The notes: a model not told the origin generated them from the letters alone. Positions 50,716 to 61,975 are shown, counted from the first letter of the stretch. The stretch is 64,000 nt of DNA from Nitrospirota bacterium (GCA_021789215.1 JAJYJS010000011.1:1-64000); one strand, 5' to 3'. Translations and numbers: made by a program.

Positions 50716-53514
50716 ATGAACGAGAAGAAGGATTACAAGGACACTCTAAATCTGCCTGAAACGGCCTTCCCGATGAAGGCCAACCTGCCCCATAAAGAGC
50801 CCGCCATGCTCAAGGGCTGGCAGAACGAAGACATCTATTCGAAGATACAGAAAAACAACAGCGGGAAAAAACCTGTTTACATACTCCATGACGGGCCGCC
50901 ATACGCGAACGGGCACATACATATGGGGCACGCGCTGAACAAGGTGTTAAAGGACATCATCGTGAAACACAGGAGCATGAAGGGGTTTTCAAGCCCGTAT
51001 GTGCCGGGCTGGGACTGCCACGGCCTCCCTATAGAGCTTCAGGTGGACAAATCCCTTGGCGAGAAGAAGGCCTCAACCGGGGTCGTGGAAAAAAGGAAGC
51101 TCTGCCGCGAATACGCCATGAAGTTCGTGGGCATACAGCGCGAGGAGTTCATGCGGCTTGGGGTCTTCGGACTCTGGGAGCGGCCGTACCTTACGATGAC
51201 AAACGATTACGAGGCCGCCATAGTGCGGGAGTTCAACAACTTCGTCAAGGGCGGCTATGTATACAAGGGGAAAAAGCCCGTGCACTGGTGCCCCTCCTGC
51301 GTCACCGCGCTTGCCGAGGCGGAGGTGGAGTACGCGGAAAAGGAATCTCCTTCGGTCTTCGTCCGGTTCAGGCTCATGCCGGAGGACTCTGAAAAGCTGG
51401 GGCTTGAGGGAGAAGCCTACTTCGTCATCTGGACGACTACCCCCTGGACCCTTCCGGCAAACCTCGCCCTGGCCGTGAACCCGGAGGTGGAATATATCGC
51501 CGTGAAAAAAAAACCCGTCGGCACATATATCGTCGCCGGGGCGCTGTATGACAGCCTCAAGGGCGACCTCCATATCGAAGGCGAAAAGGTTTTGACCATT
51601 AAAGGGGACAGGCTGACCGGGCTCAGGGCTAAACACCCTTTCATAGACAGGTTTTCGACAGTGATAACCGGGGACTTCGTAACTACCGGAGAGGGCACCG
51701 GCATCGTCCACATAGCGCCGGGGCACGGCGAGGACGACTATGAAGCGGGAATAAAAAACGGCCTCGACATCTATGCCCCGGTAGACGACAGGGGAAAGTT
51801 CACGGGGACGGGCATCGCGCGGATAGAGGGCGAGTTCGTCTTCAAGGCGAACACGCTGATAATAGAGATACTGAAAGAAAACGGCGCCCTGCTCCTGGAG
51901 CGGAAGATAACGCACTCCTACCCGCACTGCTGGCGTTGCAAAAAGCCCGTCATATTCAGAGCAACAGAGCAGTGGTTCATATCCATGGAGCACAACGGGC
52001 TCAGGGAAAAATGCCTCCGGGAGATAGACAAGGTGCGCTGGATACCCGTCTGGGGCAGGGAGAGGATCCGCGGCATGGTGGAGAGGAGGCCCGACTGGTG
52101 CGTCTCCAGACAGAGGGCTTGGGGGGTCCCCATATCTCTGCTCAAATGCAAGGCATGCGGAAAGACCGTGAGTGACCCGGCGGTCCTCGACAAGACTGAG
52201 GCGATGGTACGGGAACACGGCTCCGACGTATGGTTTGAAAGGCCCGCGGAGGATTTTCTCCCGCAGGGCTTTAAATGCCTCGGCTGTGGGGCGCGGGCGT
52301 TCGAGAAGGAAAAAGACATACTCGACGTCTGGTTCGACTCCGGCGTGAGCAACTCCACGGTCCTGGCCGAAGGAGCCGGCAAGGGGCTTTCATGGCCGGC
52401 AGACCTTTACCTGGAGGGCTCCGACCAGCACAGGGGATGGTTCCAGAGCTCGCTAATTGCCTCGACCGGCACCAGGGGCCGGGCCCCCTATAACGCGGTG
52501 CTTACGCACGGGTTCGTCGTCGACGGAAAGGGCAGAAAGATGTCCAAGTCCATAGGCAATGTCGTCTCGCCGGAAGACATAATAAAGAAAAGCGGGGCGG
52601 AGATATTAAGGCTCTGGGTCTCCGCCGAGGACTACAAGGACGATATCAGGCTCTCCCCGGAGATTATAGACCGTCTCACGGAGGCATACAGGAAGATCAG
52701 GAACACGGCCCGGTACCTGCTTGGCAACATAAGCGACTTCGACGGAGGCGATTACAGCGGCCGTATGCTTGAGCTTGACAGGTGGGCGCTCTCAAGGCTC
52801 CAGGGTCTGATAAAAACCGTTGACGCGGCGTATGAGAACTTCGAGTTCCACGATGTCTACCACAGGCTTTACAACTTCTGCGTGGTGGACATGAGCTCGT
52901 TCTACCTGGACATCCTCAAGGACAGGCTCTACACGTTCGGGAAGAATTCCCCTGAGCGCAGGGCCGCCCAGTGGGTGCTTAACGAGATACTCCACTCGAT
53001 GACGAAACTCATGGCGCCCGTGCTTTCATTCACTGCCGAGGAGATATGGGGCTATATCAGGGGACAAAAGGAGGAAAGCGTGTTTCTCTCCGCATTCCCC
53101 TCCGCGAGGGAGGAGTTTGTAGACCTGCCGCTGGAAGAGAAATGGAAGTCGATAATAGCCGTGCGCAACGAAGTGAACAAGGCCCTCGAGATAAAAAGAC
53201 AGCAGGAGCGCCTCATAGGCAATTCGCTTGAGGCGAAGGTCACGGTGTACGCCCCGGAGAAAGAGTTCAGCCTTCTCAGGGATTACGTTGACTTCATGCC
53301 CGCGCTCTTCATTGTATCCCAGGCGGAATTGCGGAAATCCGGTGAAGCGCCGGAGGGCATTTTTTTCGCCTCGCCCGAGATTGAGGGGCTCAAGGTGGAT
53401 GTAACGAAGGCCAGCGGAGAAAAATGCCAGAGGTGCTGGAACTGGAGCACCACTGTCGGCACCATCAAGGAGGCCCCTGAAATCTGCGGCCGCTGCTTCG
53501 GGCACCTGTCATGA
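50716..53514 (+). CDS. ileS: Isoleucyl-tRNA synthetase
   Basis: A 932-residue class I synthetase. HMGH at 69-72, K-M-S-K-S at 608-612, the editing-domain W-T-T-T-P-W-T-L near 240 and a C-terminal zinc finger (C-Q-R-C-W-N-W ... C-G-R-C). This is the bacterial type. It lies immediately before lspA, a widely conserved pairing. Confidence 0.97.
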   Translation: MNEKKDYKDTLNLPETAFPMKANLPHKEPAMLKGWQNEDIYSKIQKNNSGKKPVYILHDGPPYANGHIHMGHALNKVLKDIIVKHRSMKGFSSPYVPGWDCHGLPIELQVDKSLGEKKASTGVVEKRKLCREYAMKFVGIQREEFMRLGVFGLWERPYLTMTNDYEAAIVREFNNFVKGGYVYKGKKPVHWCPSCVTALAEAEVEYAEKESPSVFVRFRLMPEDSEKLGLEGEAYFVIWTTTPWTLPANLALAVNPEVEYIAVKKKPVGTYIVAGALYDSLKGDLHIEGEKVLTIKGDRLTGLRAKHPFIDRFSTVITGDFVTTGEGTGIVHIAPGHGEDDYEAGIKNGLDIYAPVDDRGKFTGTGIARIEGEFVFKANTLIIEILKENGALLLERKITHSYPHCWRCKKPVIFRATEQWFISMEHNGLREKCLREIDKVRWIPVWGRERIRGMVERRPDWCVSRQRAWGVPISLLKCKACGKTVSDPAVLDKTEAMVREHGSDVWFERPAEDFLPQGFKCLGCGARAFEKEKDILDVWFDSGVSNSTVLAEGAGKGLSWPADLYLEGSDQHRGWFQSSLIASTGTRGRAPYNAVLTHGFVVDGKGRKMSKSIGNVVSPEDIIKKSGAEILRLWVSAEDYKDDIRLSPEIIDRLTEAYRKIRNTARYLLGNISDFDGGDYSGRMLELDRWALSRLQGLIKTVDAAYENFEFHDVYHRLYNFCVVDMSSFYLDILKDRLYTFGKNSPERRAAQWVLNEILHSMTKLMAPVLSFTAEEIWGYIRGQKEESVFLSAFPSAREEFVDLPLEEKWKSIIAVRNEVNKALEIKRQQERLIGNSLEAKVTVYAPEKEFSLLRDYVDFMPALFIVSQAELRKSGEAPEGIFFASPEIEGLKVDVTKASGEKCQRCWNWSTTVGTIKEAPEICGRCFGHLS

Positions 53515-53945
53515 TTACATGGATAATTTCCGCGCTGCTCATAACGCTTGACCAGATTACAAAGTACCTGGCCCACAGGGACATTACCCCCGCAGCGCCG
53601 GACAGGATAACATCTTTCCTGAACCTGGTGAACGTAAAGAACACCGGCGCGGCCTTCGGGATAATGCAGACGATGGGCAACGCGTTTTTCATCGCAATTT
53701 CCGCCGCGGCGATAATCTTCATAATCGTCCTGCTGATAAGGGACAGGCGCAAGCCGGCGGGGCTTGTGCTTATTCTGTCGGGGGCCTTAGGGAACCTTAT
53801 AGACCGCCTCTCCTATGGTTACGTGCGGGACTTCATAGACTTTCACGCCGGAAGCCACCACTGGCCCGCGTTCAACTTTGCGGACGCATACCTGAGTGTG
53901 GGAATACTCCTTCTGTTCCTGGGGTCGTTTACAAGGAAGAAATAG
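53511..53945 (+). CDS. lspA: Lipoprotein signal peptidase
   Basis: A 144-residue membrane aspartyl protease (SPase II) with four helices. Catalytic aspartates are Asp98 (G-N-L-I-D-R) and Asp125 (N-F-A-D-A). N-T-G-A-A-F-G near residue 44 is another family mark. It overlaps ileS by ATGA. It matures LptE, GspD-type lipoproteins and others. Confidence 0.96.
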   Translation: MITWIISALLITLDQITKYLAHRDITPAAPDRITSFLNLVNVKNTGAAFGIMQTMGNAFFIAISAAAIIFIIVLLIRDRRKPAGLVLILSGALGNLIDRLSYGYVRDFIDFHAGSHHWPAFNFADAYLSVGILLLFLGSFTRKK

Positions 53946-54132
53946 TTTTCTTTTCCGGTCAAAAAAAATTGATTGTAAGTACAATACGTGGTATTTCTGA
54001 ATCAGAAGGGGCCTGAATCCCAAAAAAACCTTTTCAGCCCGTAAAAGCAATTACAAAAGCCTAATCCTGTTTTTCATAGAGAGCGCTGGGCACTGCGGTA
54101 ACTGAATCAGGCCTGAGCGGCCGTGGTGGTAT
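53946..54132. other. Intergenic gap with short inverted and direct repeats
   Basis: Contains ATTGTA-AG-TACAAT (6+2+6 inverted repeat) and repeated CTGAATCAG words. No gene or tRNA was recognised. It may hold the promoter of the methyltransferase gene, which has a GGTGGT site before ATG 54133. Confidence 0.4.
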
Positions 54133-54741
54133 ATGAATGAGGACAAGAGCGCTTACGATTCAAATGAGCGCTTCATGAGCTACTGGCACCAGATAAACGA
54201 GGTCTTTCTTCTCAACCCGCGGAAAGTCCTGGAGGTCGGGACCGGAAAAGGGTTCCTGGCGCAATATCTCAGGGCCAGGGGGCTTGACGTCACGACTCTT
54301 GACATAGACGGCAGGGCAAACCCGGACTACATTGGAAGCGTATTGAAAATCCCGTTCACCGATAAATTGTTCGAAGTCGTAGCCTGCTTCGAGGTGCTGG
54401 AACATTTGCCTTACGAATGCCTTGAGAAGGCCCTTCGAGAGATGCAGCGGGTGTCCAGCGCTTATCTTGTCCTTTCATTGCCGGATGTGGGCAGGGCGTA
54501 CCGCCTCAATGTGCAATTTCCCAGGCTTGGCGAAATCAAACGGCTGATCACTTTGCCCAGGCTGAAAAGAGCCCTCCACGTCTTTAAAGACGGCCATTAC
54601 TGGGAAATCGGAAAATACGGCTACCCCCTTAAAAGGGTCCTCGAAGACATCCGGAAAACCGGCCTTAAGGTCCTGAAGACTTACAAGGCATACGAGATAC
54701 CTTATCACAGGTTCTTTGTGTTGCGGCGCCAGGGCAGCTAG
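54133..54741 (+). CDS. Class I SAM-dependent methyltransferase
   Basis: A 202-residue methyltransferase. The SAM-binding loop reads L-E-V-G-T-G-K-G-F-L near residues 33-42, with acidic motif II T-L-D-I-D-G and a central F-E-V-L-E-H-L-P characteristic of the UbiE/BioC-like group. Substrate unknown. It is short, and is flanked on one side by a 187-base gap and on the other by the convergent ilvH. It may have arrived separately. Confidence 0.82.
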   Translation: MNEDKSAYDSNERFMSYWHQINEVFLLNPRKVLEVGTGKGFLAQYLRARGLDVTTLDIDGRANPDYIGSVLKIPFTDKLFEVVACFEVLEHLPYECLEKALREMQRVSSAYLVLSLPDVGRAYRLNVQFPRLGEIKRLITLPRLKRALHVFKDGHYWEIGKYGYPLKRVLEDIRKTGLKVLKTYKAYEIPYHRFFVLRRQGS

Positions 54742-54755
54742 AGAAGGCAGCCTGC

Positions 54756-55241
54756 TTACTTTTTTATCCCTTCTCTCAGTATCGCCACCTTTCCCGTGCG
54801 TACAAGCTCCTTGATGCCGATGGGCTTCATGAGCCCTATGAAGGCCTCTATCTTCTTCTCGTCGCCGGTTATCTCGATGGTGTAGGTGTTTTCGGAGGAA
54901 TCTATTATCCTGCCCCTGAATATGCCCGCGAGGTTCAGCACCTCCGCCTTCTTTTCCGGCTTCGGGGTGATCTTTATGAGTATCATCTCCCTTTCGACAT
55001 GCTCGAACTCGGTAACGTCCGTCACCTTGATAACGTCTATGAGCTTGTTGAGCTGCTTGTTTATCTGCTCGATGATGAGGTCGTCACCGCTGGTTACGAT
55101 GGTCATCTGGGCGTATTTAGGGTCTATGGTCTCGCCGACCGAAAGGCTTTCGATGTTGTATCCCCTGCCGCTGAAGAGCCCGGAAACCCTTGAAAGCACG
55201 CCGAACTTGTTCTCGACGAAAAGAGTGATGGTATGTCTCAT
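54756..55241 (-). CDS. ilvH: Acetolactate synthase small (regulatory) subunit
   Basis: A 161-residue subunit with an N-terminal ACT domain ([16 protein letters not shown]) and a C-terminal ALS-dimer domain. Valine binding to the ACT domain usually gives feedback control. It overlaps ilvB by 4 bases. Confidence 0.95.
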   Translation of the reverse strand: MRHTITLFVENKFGVLSRVSGLFSGRGYNIESLSVGETIDPKYAQMTIVTSGDDLIIEQINKQLNKLIDVIKVTDVTEFEHVEREMILIKITPKPEKKAEVLNLAGIFRGRIIDSSENTYTIEITGDEKKIEAFIGLMKPIGIKELVRTGKVAILREGIKK

Positions 55242-56974
55242 TTCACAACCTTCAGTTTCTTCTGTTTCTCTTCCCTGGGCTCGTCAAAGAGCATGTGGTC
55301 AATCGGAGCGCCTGCCGGGACCATCGGGAAAACCTTTTCCGTCCAGTCCACCTGGAAGTCCATGAATACGGGCTTCTTTATCTTGAAGAGCCCCTCTTTC
55401 AGGACGGGCTCCACCTCGGAAGGCTTTGTGGCCCGCAGGCCCGCCGCCTGATAAGACTCCGCCACCTTCACGAAATCGGGCACGATATCGAGCTGCGTGT
55501 GCGAATAGCGCTCCCCGAAGAACAGTTCCTGCCATTGCCGCACCATACCCAGGAAGCCGTTGTTGAGGATGGCCACCTTCACAGGCAGCTTGTTAAGCAC
55601 GGCGGTGGCAAGCTCCTGTATGTTCATCTGGATGCTGCCGTCGCCAGCTATGTCTATGACCAGCTTGTCGGGGAAAGCGAACTGCGCCCCGATGGCCGCC
55701 GGGAACCCGAAGCCCATCGTGCCAAGCCCGCCCGAGGAGATGAACGTGCGCGGCTTGTCGTATTTATAGAACTGGGCGGCCCACATCTGGTTCTGCCCCA
55801 CTTCGGTGGTGATTATGGCATCGCCCCTGGTAAGCTCGTAAATCTTCTCGACAACAAACTGGGGCTTTATTACCTGGTCGCTTTTTGTATAACTCAGGGG
55901 CCTTTCTTTCTTCCACTGCTCCACCTGGTTGAGCCATGCCTTCCTAACCTGAGTCCACTGCCCCTTCGATTCCGTCTTCAGCACCTTGTTCAGGACGGAC
56001 AAAACCTTCTTCACGTCCCCCACTATGGGGACATCCACCCTTACGTTCTTCCTTATGGAGGTGGGGTCTATGTCCACGTGTATTATGCTGGCGTTAGGCG
56101 CAAAGGCGTCCACCTTGCCTGTAACGCGGTCGTCGAACCTCATGCCCAGCGCTATCAGGAGGTCTGCCTCCTGTATCGCCTTATTGGCGTAATAGGTGCC
56201 GTGCATGCCAGGCATTCCCAGACTCAGCTTATGGGTCTCCGGGAAACAGCCTATGCCCATGAGCGTGGTCGTCACGGGTATCTGGGCCATCTCGGCCAGT
56301 TCCTTCAGTTCCTTGTGGGCCGCCGATATCACGACCCCGCCGCCAGCGACGATAACGGCCTTCTTTGACTTCTCTATCATGCCCGCGGCCTGGGATATCA
56401 TCCACTTGTTGCCTTCGTACTTGGGCTTGTAGCCTTCGATATCAAGCTTCTCCGGCCAGACGAACTCGGCCTTCCCGACTGTAACGTCTTTGGGAAGGTC
56501 TATAAGGACAGGCCCCGGCCGTCCGCTTGTGGCGATTATGAAGGCCTCCTTTATCGTCCTGGCAAGCTCGTTGACGTCCTTGACGAGATAATTGTGTTTT
56601 GTGCAGGGCCTTGTAATGCCCACTATGTCCGCTTCCTGGAAGGCGTCGTTGCCGATAAGCATGGTCGGCACCTGCCCGGTAATGACGACCAGCGGGATAG
56701 AGTCCATAGCGGCCGTCGCTATGCCGGTGACCGTATTGGTTGCGCCCGGCCCGGAGGTCACAAGGACAACGCCCGGCTTTCCCGACGCCCTGGCGTAACC
56801 GTCCGCCGCGTGCACCGCGCCCTGCTCGTGCCTTGTGAGGATCAAATTGATGTCCTTTTCCTCATAAAGCATGTCAAAGATGTTGAGGACAACGCCGCCG
56901 GGGTAGCCGAAAATATATTTGACCCCTTCCTTCTTCAGGGACTCTATCAAAATCTCCGCGCCTGTAATCTTCAT
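55238..56974 (-). CDS. ilvB: Acetolactate synthase large subunit
   Basis: A 578-residue TPP enzyme joining pyruvates (or pyruvate plus 2-oxobutanoate). The catalytic Glu lies in L-T-R-H-E-Q-G-A near residue 47, and the TPP-binding G-D-G-S-I-Q-M-N motif near 445. With ilvH, ilvD and ilvA it forms the branched-chain amino acid pathway. Confidence 0.96.
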   Translation of the reverse strand: MKITGAEILIESLKKEGVKYIFGYPGGVVLNIFDMLYEEKDINLILTRHEQGAVHAADGYARASGKPGVVLVTSGPGATNTVTGIATAAMDSIPLVVITGQVPTMLIGNDAFQEADIVGITRPCTKHNYLVKDVNELARTIKEAFIIATSGRPGPVLIDLPKDVTVGKAEFVWPEKLDIEGYKPKYEGNKWMISQAAGMIEKSKKAVIVAGGGVVISAAHKELKELAEMAQIPVTTTLMGIGCFPETHKLSLGMPGMHGTYYANKAIQEADLLIALGMRFDDRVTGKVDAFAPNASIIHVDIDPTSIRKNVRVDVPIVGDVKKVLSVLNKVLKTESKGQWTQVRKAWLNQVEQWKKERPLSYTKSDQVIKPQFVVEKIYELTRGDAIITTEVGQNQMWAAQFYKYDKPRTFISSGGLGTMGFGFPAAIGAQFAFPDKLVIDIAGDGSIQMNIQELATAVLNKLPVKVAILNNGFLGMVRQWQELFFGERYSHTQLDIVPDFVKVAESYQAAGLRATKPSEVEPVLKEGLFKIKKPVFMDFQVDWTEKVFPMVPAGAPIDHMLFDEPREEKQKKLKVVK

Positions 56975-57029
56975 CCTTCCTGGACCTTCTTAAGTCTTGG
57001 GTTTATTAAATGTTTAGTATTTTAGCATA

Positions 57030-58685
57030 TCATTTCATTACCGCGCCATCTCCGGCGGAGCTTACGAGCCTCGCGTAGCGGGCGAGCCAGCCCTTTGTAA
57101 CCTTGGGTTTGGGCCGCCTCCATTTTGAAAGCCTCTGCCTTATTTCGGCCTCGGGCACATCAAGGTTTATCTTCCTTGATGGTATGTCTATGGAGATTGT
57201 GTCGCCGTCCTTTATCAAGGCTATCGGTCCGCCCTCCATCGCCTCCGGGGATATGTGGCCTATACACGGCCCACGGGTGCCGCCCGAAAACCTCCCGTCG
57301 GTAAGCAGGGCAACGGAATCGGCCAGGCCCATGCCGGCCAGCGCGGCGGTGGGAGAGAGCATCTCTCGCATGCCGGGGCCGCCCTTCGGCCCCTCGTACC
57401 GGATTACAACCACGTCGCCCGGTTTTATCCTGCCCTCCATTATCGCCTTCATGCCCTTCTCTTCCGAGTCAAAGACCTTTGCCACGCCCCTGAAGCGCAT
57501 CATTTTTCCGCTCACGGCCGATTGCTTCACAACCGCCCCGTCCGGGGCAATGTTGCCCCTGAGGACGGCAATGCCGCCTTCCTTGTGATGGGCCCGGCTG
57601 ACAGGCCTGATGACCTCCTCGTCCATGATCCCGGCCCCGTCGATTATCTTGTAGAGCGGCTTGCCGCTTACCGTCTGATGGTCTTTGAGCAGCTTTTTAA
57701 GGCGTTTCATCACAGCGGGTATCCCGCCGGCCCAGTCGAGGTCTTCGAGGTAATGCTTTCCTCCGGGCAGCATGTCGGCTATGTGCGGCGTCTTCTTCGA
57801 AAGCCTGTCGAACGATTCAAGGTTTACATCCACCCCCACCTCATGCGCAATCGCGGGCAGATGGAGGCACGTGTTGGTCGAGCCCCCAAGCGCCAGGTCG
57901 ATTATGATGGCGTTTTCCAGGGACTGCTTCGTGACTATCTTGGAGGGCCTGATGTCCTTTTTTACAAGCTCGACGACCCGCCTGCCGCTCTCGAAGGCTA
58001 TGCGTTTCTTGTTGGCCAGCACGGCAGGGCTGGTGGCGCAGTAAGGCAGGCTCATGCCCATGGATTCGGTGAGGCAGGCCATCGTGTTCGCGGTGTACAT
58101 TCCCTGGCAGGAGCCTGCGCCGGGGCAGGCGCAAATCTCCACTTCCTCTATCTCCCTGTCGCTCATCAGGCCCTTCTTGTATTTCCCTACGGCCTCGAAC
58201 GTGTCGTTTACGAGCGAAAGCCTCCTGCCCCTCAGGTGTCCCGAAAGCATGGGGCCGGCGGTCACCACAATCGTCGGGACGTTTATCCGGAGCGCGCCCA
58301 TGAGCATGCCCGGGGTTATCTTGTCGCAGTTGGTCAGCAGGACAAGCCCGTCCAGCTTGTGCGCCTCCATGACGGTCTCTATCATGTCCGCTATAAGTTC
58401 CCTTGAGGGGAGCGAATATTGCATCCCGCTGTGCCCCATTGCGATGCCGTCGCATATGCCCGGAAGGCCGAAAAAGAACGGGTAGCCTCCTCCGGCGTGC
58501 ACGCCTTTTTCTATGAACCTTTCCAGGTCCCTCATCCCGATGTGGCCGGGTATGATGTCCGTAAAGCTGGTGGCAACGCCTATGAAGGGCTTGTCCATCT
58601 CGGTTTTGGGTATGCCGGTTGCATAAAGGAGCGCCCTGTGCGGCACCCTCTCAATCCCTTTTTTAATCGCATTGGAACGAATCAT
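57030..58685 (-). CDS. ilvD: Dihydroxy-acid dehydratase
   Basis: A 551-residue Fe-S dehydratase making 2-oxo acids for valine and isoleucine. Cluster cysteines appear in [20 protein letters not shown] use ATG 58685, preceded by GGGGAGGA; a further upstream start exists in the same frame but adds a basic tail unlike IlvD. It is placed head-on after ilvB on the same strand. Confidence 0.95.
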   Translation of the reverse strand: MIRSNAIKKGIERVPHRALLYATGIPKTEMDKPFIGVATSFTDIIPGHIGMRDLERFIEKGVHAGGGYPFFFGLPGICDGIAMGHSGMQYSLPSRELIADMIETVMEAHKLDGLVLLTNCDKITPGMLMGALRINVPTIVVTAGPMLSGHLRGRRLSLVNDTFEAVGKYKKGLMSDREIEEVEICACPGAGSCQGMYTANTMACLTESMGMSLPYCATSPAVLANKKRIAFESGRRVVELVKKDIRPSKIVTKQSLENAIIIDLALGGSTNTCLHLPAIAHEVGVDVNLESFDRLSKKTPHIADMLPGGKHYLEDLDWAGGIPAVMKRLKKLLKDHQTVSGKPLYKIIDGAGIMDEEVIRPVSRAHHKEGGIAVLRGNIAPDGAVVKQSAVSGKMMRFRGVAKVFDSEEKGMKAIMEGRIKPGDVVVIRYEGPKGGPGMREMLSPTAALAGMGLADSVALLTDGRFSGGTRGPCIGHISPEAMEGGPIALIKDGDTISIDIPSRKINLDVPEAEIRQRLSKWRRPKPKVTKGWLARYARLVSSAGDGAVMK

Positions 58686-58749
58686 TGGAAAAAACAATCC
58701 TCCCCTTCGTTGTTTTTTTGGGCTGACACTCACGGCAAAAAAATTTTTA

Positions 58750-58980
58750 TTAATTGACGCTGTGGTCTTTCCTGTACTGCCTGATTATCTCCGCCATGCG
58801 GTCTTTTTTCATGAGCTTCATTTTTTGCAGGCGTTTCCTCTCCATTTCCTCTTCGGCAGACAGATAATGCTTGGCTGAAAAACCGGTAAGTTTTCCGTCC
58901 AGGTCCCTGTGCTCGTCAGACAGTTTTCTGAACTCGCCGTTTTCCTTCGTAAGGATCTCCGCAATCTGTTCGTCCCTCAT
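58750..58980 (-). CDS. DUF465/YdcH-family small protein
   Basis: A 76-residue helical protein with D-E-H-R-D-L-D near the middle and K-K-x-R-M near the C-terminus, matching the YdcH (DUF465) family. AAGGAGGTC precedes ATG 58980. Function unknown in the family. It stands alone between ilvD and the cyclophilin gene, with a GTTAA/TTAAC palindrome upstream. Confidence 0.75.
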   Translation of the reverse strand: MRDEQIAEILTKENGEFRKLSDEHRDLDGKLTGFSAKHYLSAEEEMERKRLQKMKLMKKDRMAEIIRQYRKDHSVN

Positions 58981-59054
58981 ATTTCTGACCTCCTTGTTCT
59001 GTTAAAAATTAACATACAGGTCAAAAAAAAGACAATTTCGCCCGTTATTGCCCA

Positions 59055-59639
59055 CTATTGGAGTATTTTAACCTTCATCTCCACCCGCTCAAGAGGGTCG
59101 TCCCTGGAGTCGCGGGGGAGGGCCACAATCTTGTCAACCACGTCCATTCCGGACACTACTTCGCCAAAAACCGTATACTGCCCGTCCAGAAACGGGGCAT
59201 CGGCCACACAGATAAAAAACTGCGAGCCAGCGCTGTCGGGGTCGTATGCCCTGGCCATCGAAAGGGTCCCCCTCTTGTGGGGCATCTTGTTGAATTCCGC
59301 CTTTAGCGTGTAGCCGGGGCCGCCCATGCCGTAGGTGGAGCGGTCGGGGCCCTTCGTGTTGGGGTCTCCGCCCTGTATCATGAAGCCGGGGATCACCCTG
59401 TGGAATATCGTCCCGTCATAAAAGCCTTTTTTCGCAAGCTCTATGAAGTTGTTCACATGGTCCGGCGCAACCTCCGGGAAAAACCTGAGCACGATCTTCC
59501 CGAATTTGGTGTCTATCTCGGCCCTCGTCTGCTCCATCTTCTGAATCTCCTCGTGAGTGAATTTTCTGTATTTTACTTCACCTGACGCATACTGGGCCAC
59601 AAAAAGAAAACAGAAAAGCAGAAAAACGAATTTTTTCAT
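59055..59639 (-). CDS. Periplasmic peptidyl-prolyl isomerase (cyclophilin)
   Basis: A 194-residue cyclophilin with an N-terminal signal peptide (M-K-K-F-V-F-L-L, cleaved near A-S-G). Catalytic-region motifs are F-H-R-V-I-P-G-F-M-I-Q-G-G-D-P, the A-G-S-Q-F-F-I motif and F-G-E-V. ATG 59639 begins one base after the hemY stop. It folds exported proteins. Confidence 0.94.
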   Translation of the reverse strand: MKKFVFLLFCFLFVAQYASGEVKYRKFTHEEIQKMEQTRAEIDTKFGKIVLRFFPEVAPDHVNNFIELAKKGFYDGTIFHRVIPGFMIQGGDPNTKGPDRSTYGMGGPGYTLKAEFNKMPHKRGTLSMARAYDPDSAGSQFFICVADAPFLDGQYTVFGEVVSGMDVVDKIVALPRDSRDDPLERVEMKVKILQ

Positions 59640-59640
59640 C

Positions 59641-61008
59641 TTACCCGGTTGCCTCCCTGACAATTTTCTCAGCCAGTTTGAAAGAGTTCTCTATGCAGTC
59701 GTTGAGGGCAATCCCCCTGAACGCGTTTCCCGTTATGTAAAGCCCTTTGTGGTTTTCGGCCAGGCGGGACTCCATCTCCTCAACCATCCGCCCGTGGCCC
59801 AGCGGGTACTGCGGGATAGCCTTTTCGTGCCTGAATATCCTGTAAAAATCCGGCTCCGCCCGGAGCCCCAGGATGCCGCCAAGCTCATCCATGGCCGCGT
59901 TGAGGAGCTTTTCTTCATCCATCATGGCCGCGTCCTGCGCCCTCATGCCGCCAATCATTACCCTTAGCAGAAGAAAGCCCTCCGGCGCGCGCTCCGGGAA
60001 GATGCTCGAATCGAAAAGCGTCCCCAGTATCCTCCTTTTTTCCTTGAACGGCACAAGAAACCCGAACGAATCCACCGGAAAGTTGATCTTTTCCATCCTG
60101 AAGGCAACGCTCACGACCGAAAGCGCCGGGTACTCTATCCCGCCAATCATCCTTGAAAGCTCCGCGTCGAAATCCCTGAGGATGCCTGCGGACTCGTATG
60201 CGGGGCAGGCAAGCGCAACGGCATCCGCTTCCACCGAGCCCCCATCCGCAAGATGGATTTTATACCCCTTGCCCTTTTTTTCGAGCGAAACGGCCCTGCT
60301 CCTGAGCCTGAGCCCTCCATCAAGCTGGCCTTTAAGGGCGGTGATTATCTCCTCCATCCCTCCGGAGAAGGACGTAAGCGCGCCCCCCGGCCCCGCGCCT
60401 ACAGGCCCTTTGCCCGCCTTTTTGGCCTCCCTGCCGAGTTTTATCATCCCTTTAATAAGGCTCCCGTATTTCCGCTCGATTTTCTTTATCTTCGGGAAGC
60501 AGCTTGCCACGCTCATCTTCTCCGGGTCTCCGGCGAAAATGCCCGAGGCCATCGGGTCTATGAGGTTTTCATAGGCCTCCCGGCCAAGCCTTCTCCTGGC
60601 AAAAACAGCAAGGGTTTCGTCCCCGGGATTTGGTTTTATGAAGGGCTCCATGGCTATCCTCAGCTTCCCGCCGATGCTCAAAACATCCGATCTCAGAAAT
60701 TCCTTCGGGTTTTCGGGCATCCTGCGGAGCTTCCCATCAAGCCAGATAAACCTGTTCCTCGCGGCATCCGAACTCCTTACGGTCTTAAGCGAAAGCATCG
60801 AGGCAAGCTCAAGCGTCCGGGCGCGGTTGTCCAGAAAACCGTTCACGCCCCATTCGCAGAGAAAGCCGTCCGCCTTCTCGGTCCTGATCTTTCCGCCGGG
60901 GCGCTCAAGGGCCTCCAGGACGACAGGCTCCACAGGCCCCTTCCGCTTAAGCATGCAGGCAAGCGAAAGCCCCGATATTCCGCCGCCCGCTATCGCCGCC
61001 CTTACCAT
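59641..61008 (-). CDS. hemY: Protoporphyrinogen/coproporphyrinogen oxidase (HemY-type)
   Basis: A 455-residue FAD enzyme. The dinucleotide motif G-G-G-I-S-G-L-S near residues 8-15 and the amine-oxidase-like core match HemY/HemG-type oxidases. Which porphyrin it uses is unknown, and its oxygen-linked family is notable next to a strictly anaerobic carbon pathway. It overlaps hemH by 7 bases. Confidence 0.85.
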   Translation of the reverse strand: MVRAAIAGGGISGLSLACMLKRKGPVEPVVLEALERPGGKIRTEKADGFLCEWGVNGFLDNRARTLELASMLSLKTVRSSDAARNRFIWLDGKLRRMPENPKEFLRSDVLSIGGKLRIAMEPFIKPNPGDETLAVFARRRLGREAYENLIDPMASGIFAGDPEKMSVASCFPKIKKIERKYGSLIKGMIKLGREAKKAGKGPVGAGPGGALTSFSGGMEEIITALKGQLDGGLRLRSRAVSLEKKGKGYKIHLADGGSVEADAVALACPAYESAGILRDFDAELSRMIGGIEYPALSVVSVAFRMEKINFPVDSFGFLVPFKEKRRILGTLFDSSIFPERAPEGFLLLRVMIGGMRAQDAAMMDEEKLLNAAMDELGGILGLRAEPDFYRIFRHEKAIPQYPLGHGRMVEEMESRLAENHKGLYITGNAFRGIALNDCIENSFKLAEKIVREATG

Positions 61009-61967
61009 CCAAGCTCCTTTTTCCTGCCCAGCACCAAATCCGCAAAGGCCCCGATCAGTTTTGGGTGGGTGTTCAGGGCCCCGGTGCGCCTCAGATTAAT
61101 TCCCAGCCCGTCCGCAAGCCGCTTGTAGAGTATGTCTATCTCGTAAAGGGTCTCTATGTGGTCCGAAACGAAGCTTACCGGCACCATGAGGACGTTTTTC
61201 ACCCCGTTCCTGGCAAGCTCCTTCAGCATCTCGTCCGTATAGGGCCCTATCCATTTCACAGGCCCCGTCCGGGACTGGTAGCTGAGCGCATATTCCATTT
61301 CAACCTTCTCCCTTACCGCCTCGATGGTACCCTTGACATGCTCCACGTACGGGTCTCCCATCCCGGCAATCTTGACCGGAAGGCCGTGCGCGCTGAAGAG
61401 GACGAAAATTTCTTTGTTATCCCTTTCAAAAGAGGCCATCCCTTTCCTGATGTTTTCCGCAAGGGCTTCTATATAAAGGGGATGCCTGAACCAGGGCTCT
61501 ATTACGCCCGTTTGCATATCGAAGGACTTGAGGTCCTCAGTGAGCTTATGAAGGGAAGACCCGGTAGTGGCAAGGGAATAATGGGGATAAAGGCTCAGGA
61601 CGATGAGTTTATTGATGCCCGCCGACCGGGCCTGCTCAAGGGCCTCGCGTATGAACGGGTGCCAGTAGCGCATGCCGACAAACGTCCTGAAACCGCCCCC
61701 GAGGGCCGATTCCAGCGCACGGGCCTGCGCCAGCGAAAGCTCGTTCAGAGGAGAGCCCCCGCCGATAAGCCCGTAGGCATTAATGGCTTTGGACGCCCTT
61801 GCGGCCGATATCATCCGGGCTATGGGCTTTTGCAGGAAGGCCGGCCCAAGCCTGATTATCATCCTGTCCGAAAAAAGGTTGTAGAGGAACGGCCTTACCG
61901 CGGCGGGGCTGTCCGGCCCGCCGAGATTGAGAAGCAAGACGCCTATCGGACGGTTTTCATCCAACAA
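61002..61967 (-). CDS. hemH: Ferrochelatase
   Basis: A 321-residue enzyme inserting iron into porphyrin. The conserved active-site S-A-H-G-L-P (His near residue 192) and an L-N-L-G-G-P near the start are visible. It lies between hemE and hemY, with 8 bases to hemE. Confidence 0.95.
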   Translation of the reverse strand: MLDENRPIGVLLLNLGGPDSPAAVRPFLYNLFSDRMIIRLGPAFLQKPIARMISAARASKAINAYGLIGGGSPLNELSLAQARALESALGGGFRTFVGMRYWHPFIREALEQARSAGINKLIVLSLYPHYSLATTGSSLHKLTEDLKSFDMQTGVIEPWFRHPLYIEALAENIRKGMASFERDNKEIFVLFSAHGLPVKIAGMGDPYVEHVKGTIEAVREKVEMEYALSYQSRTGPVKWIGPYTDEMLKELARNGVKNVLMVPVSFVSDHIETLYEIDILYKRLADGLGINLRRTGALNTHPKLIGAFADLVLGRKKELGW

Positions 61968-61975
61968 TGGCCCTT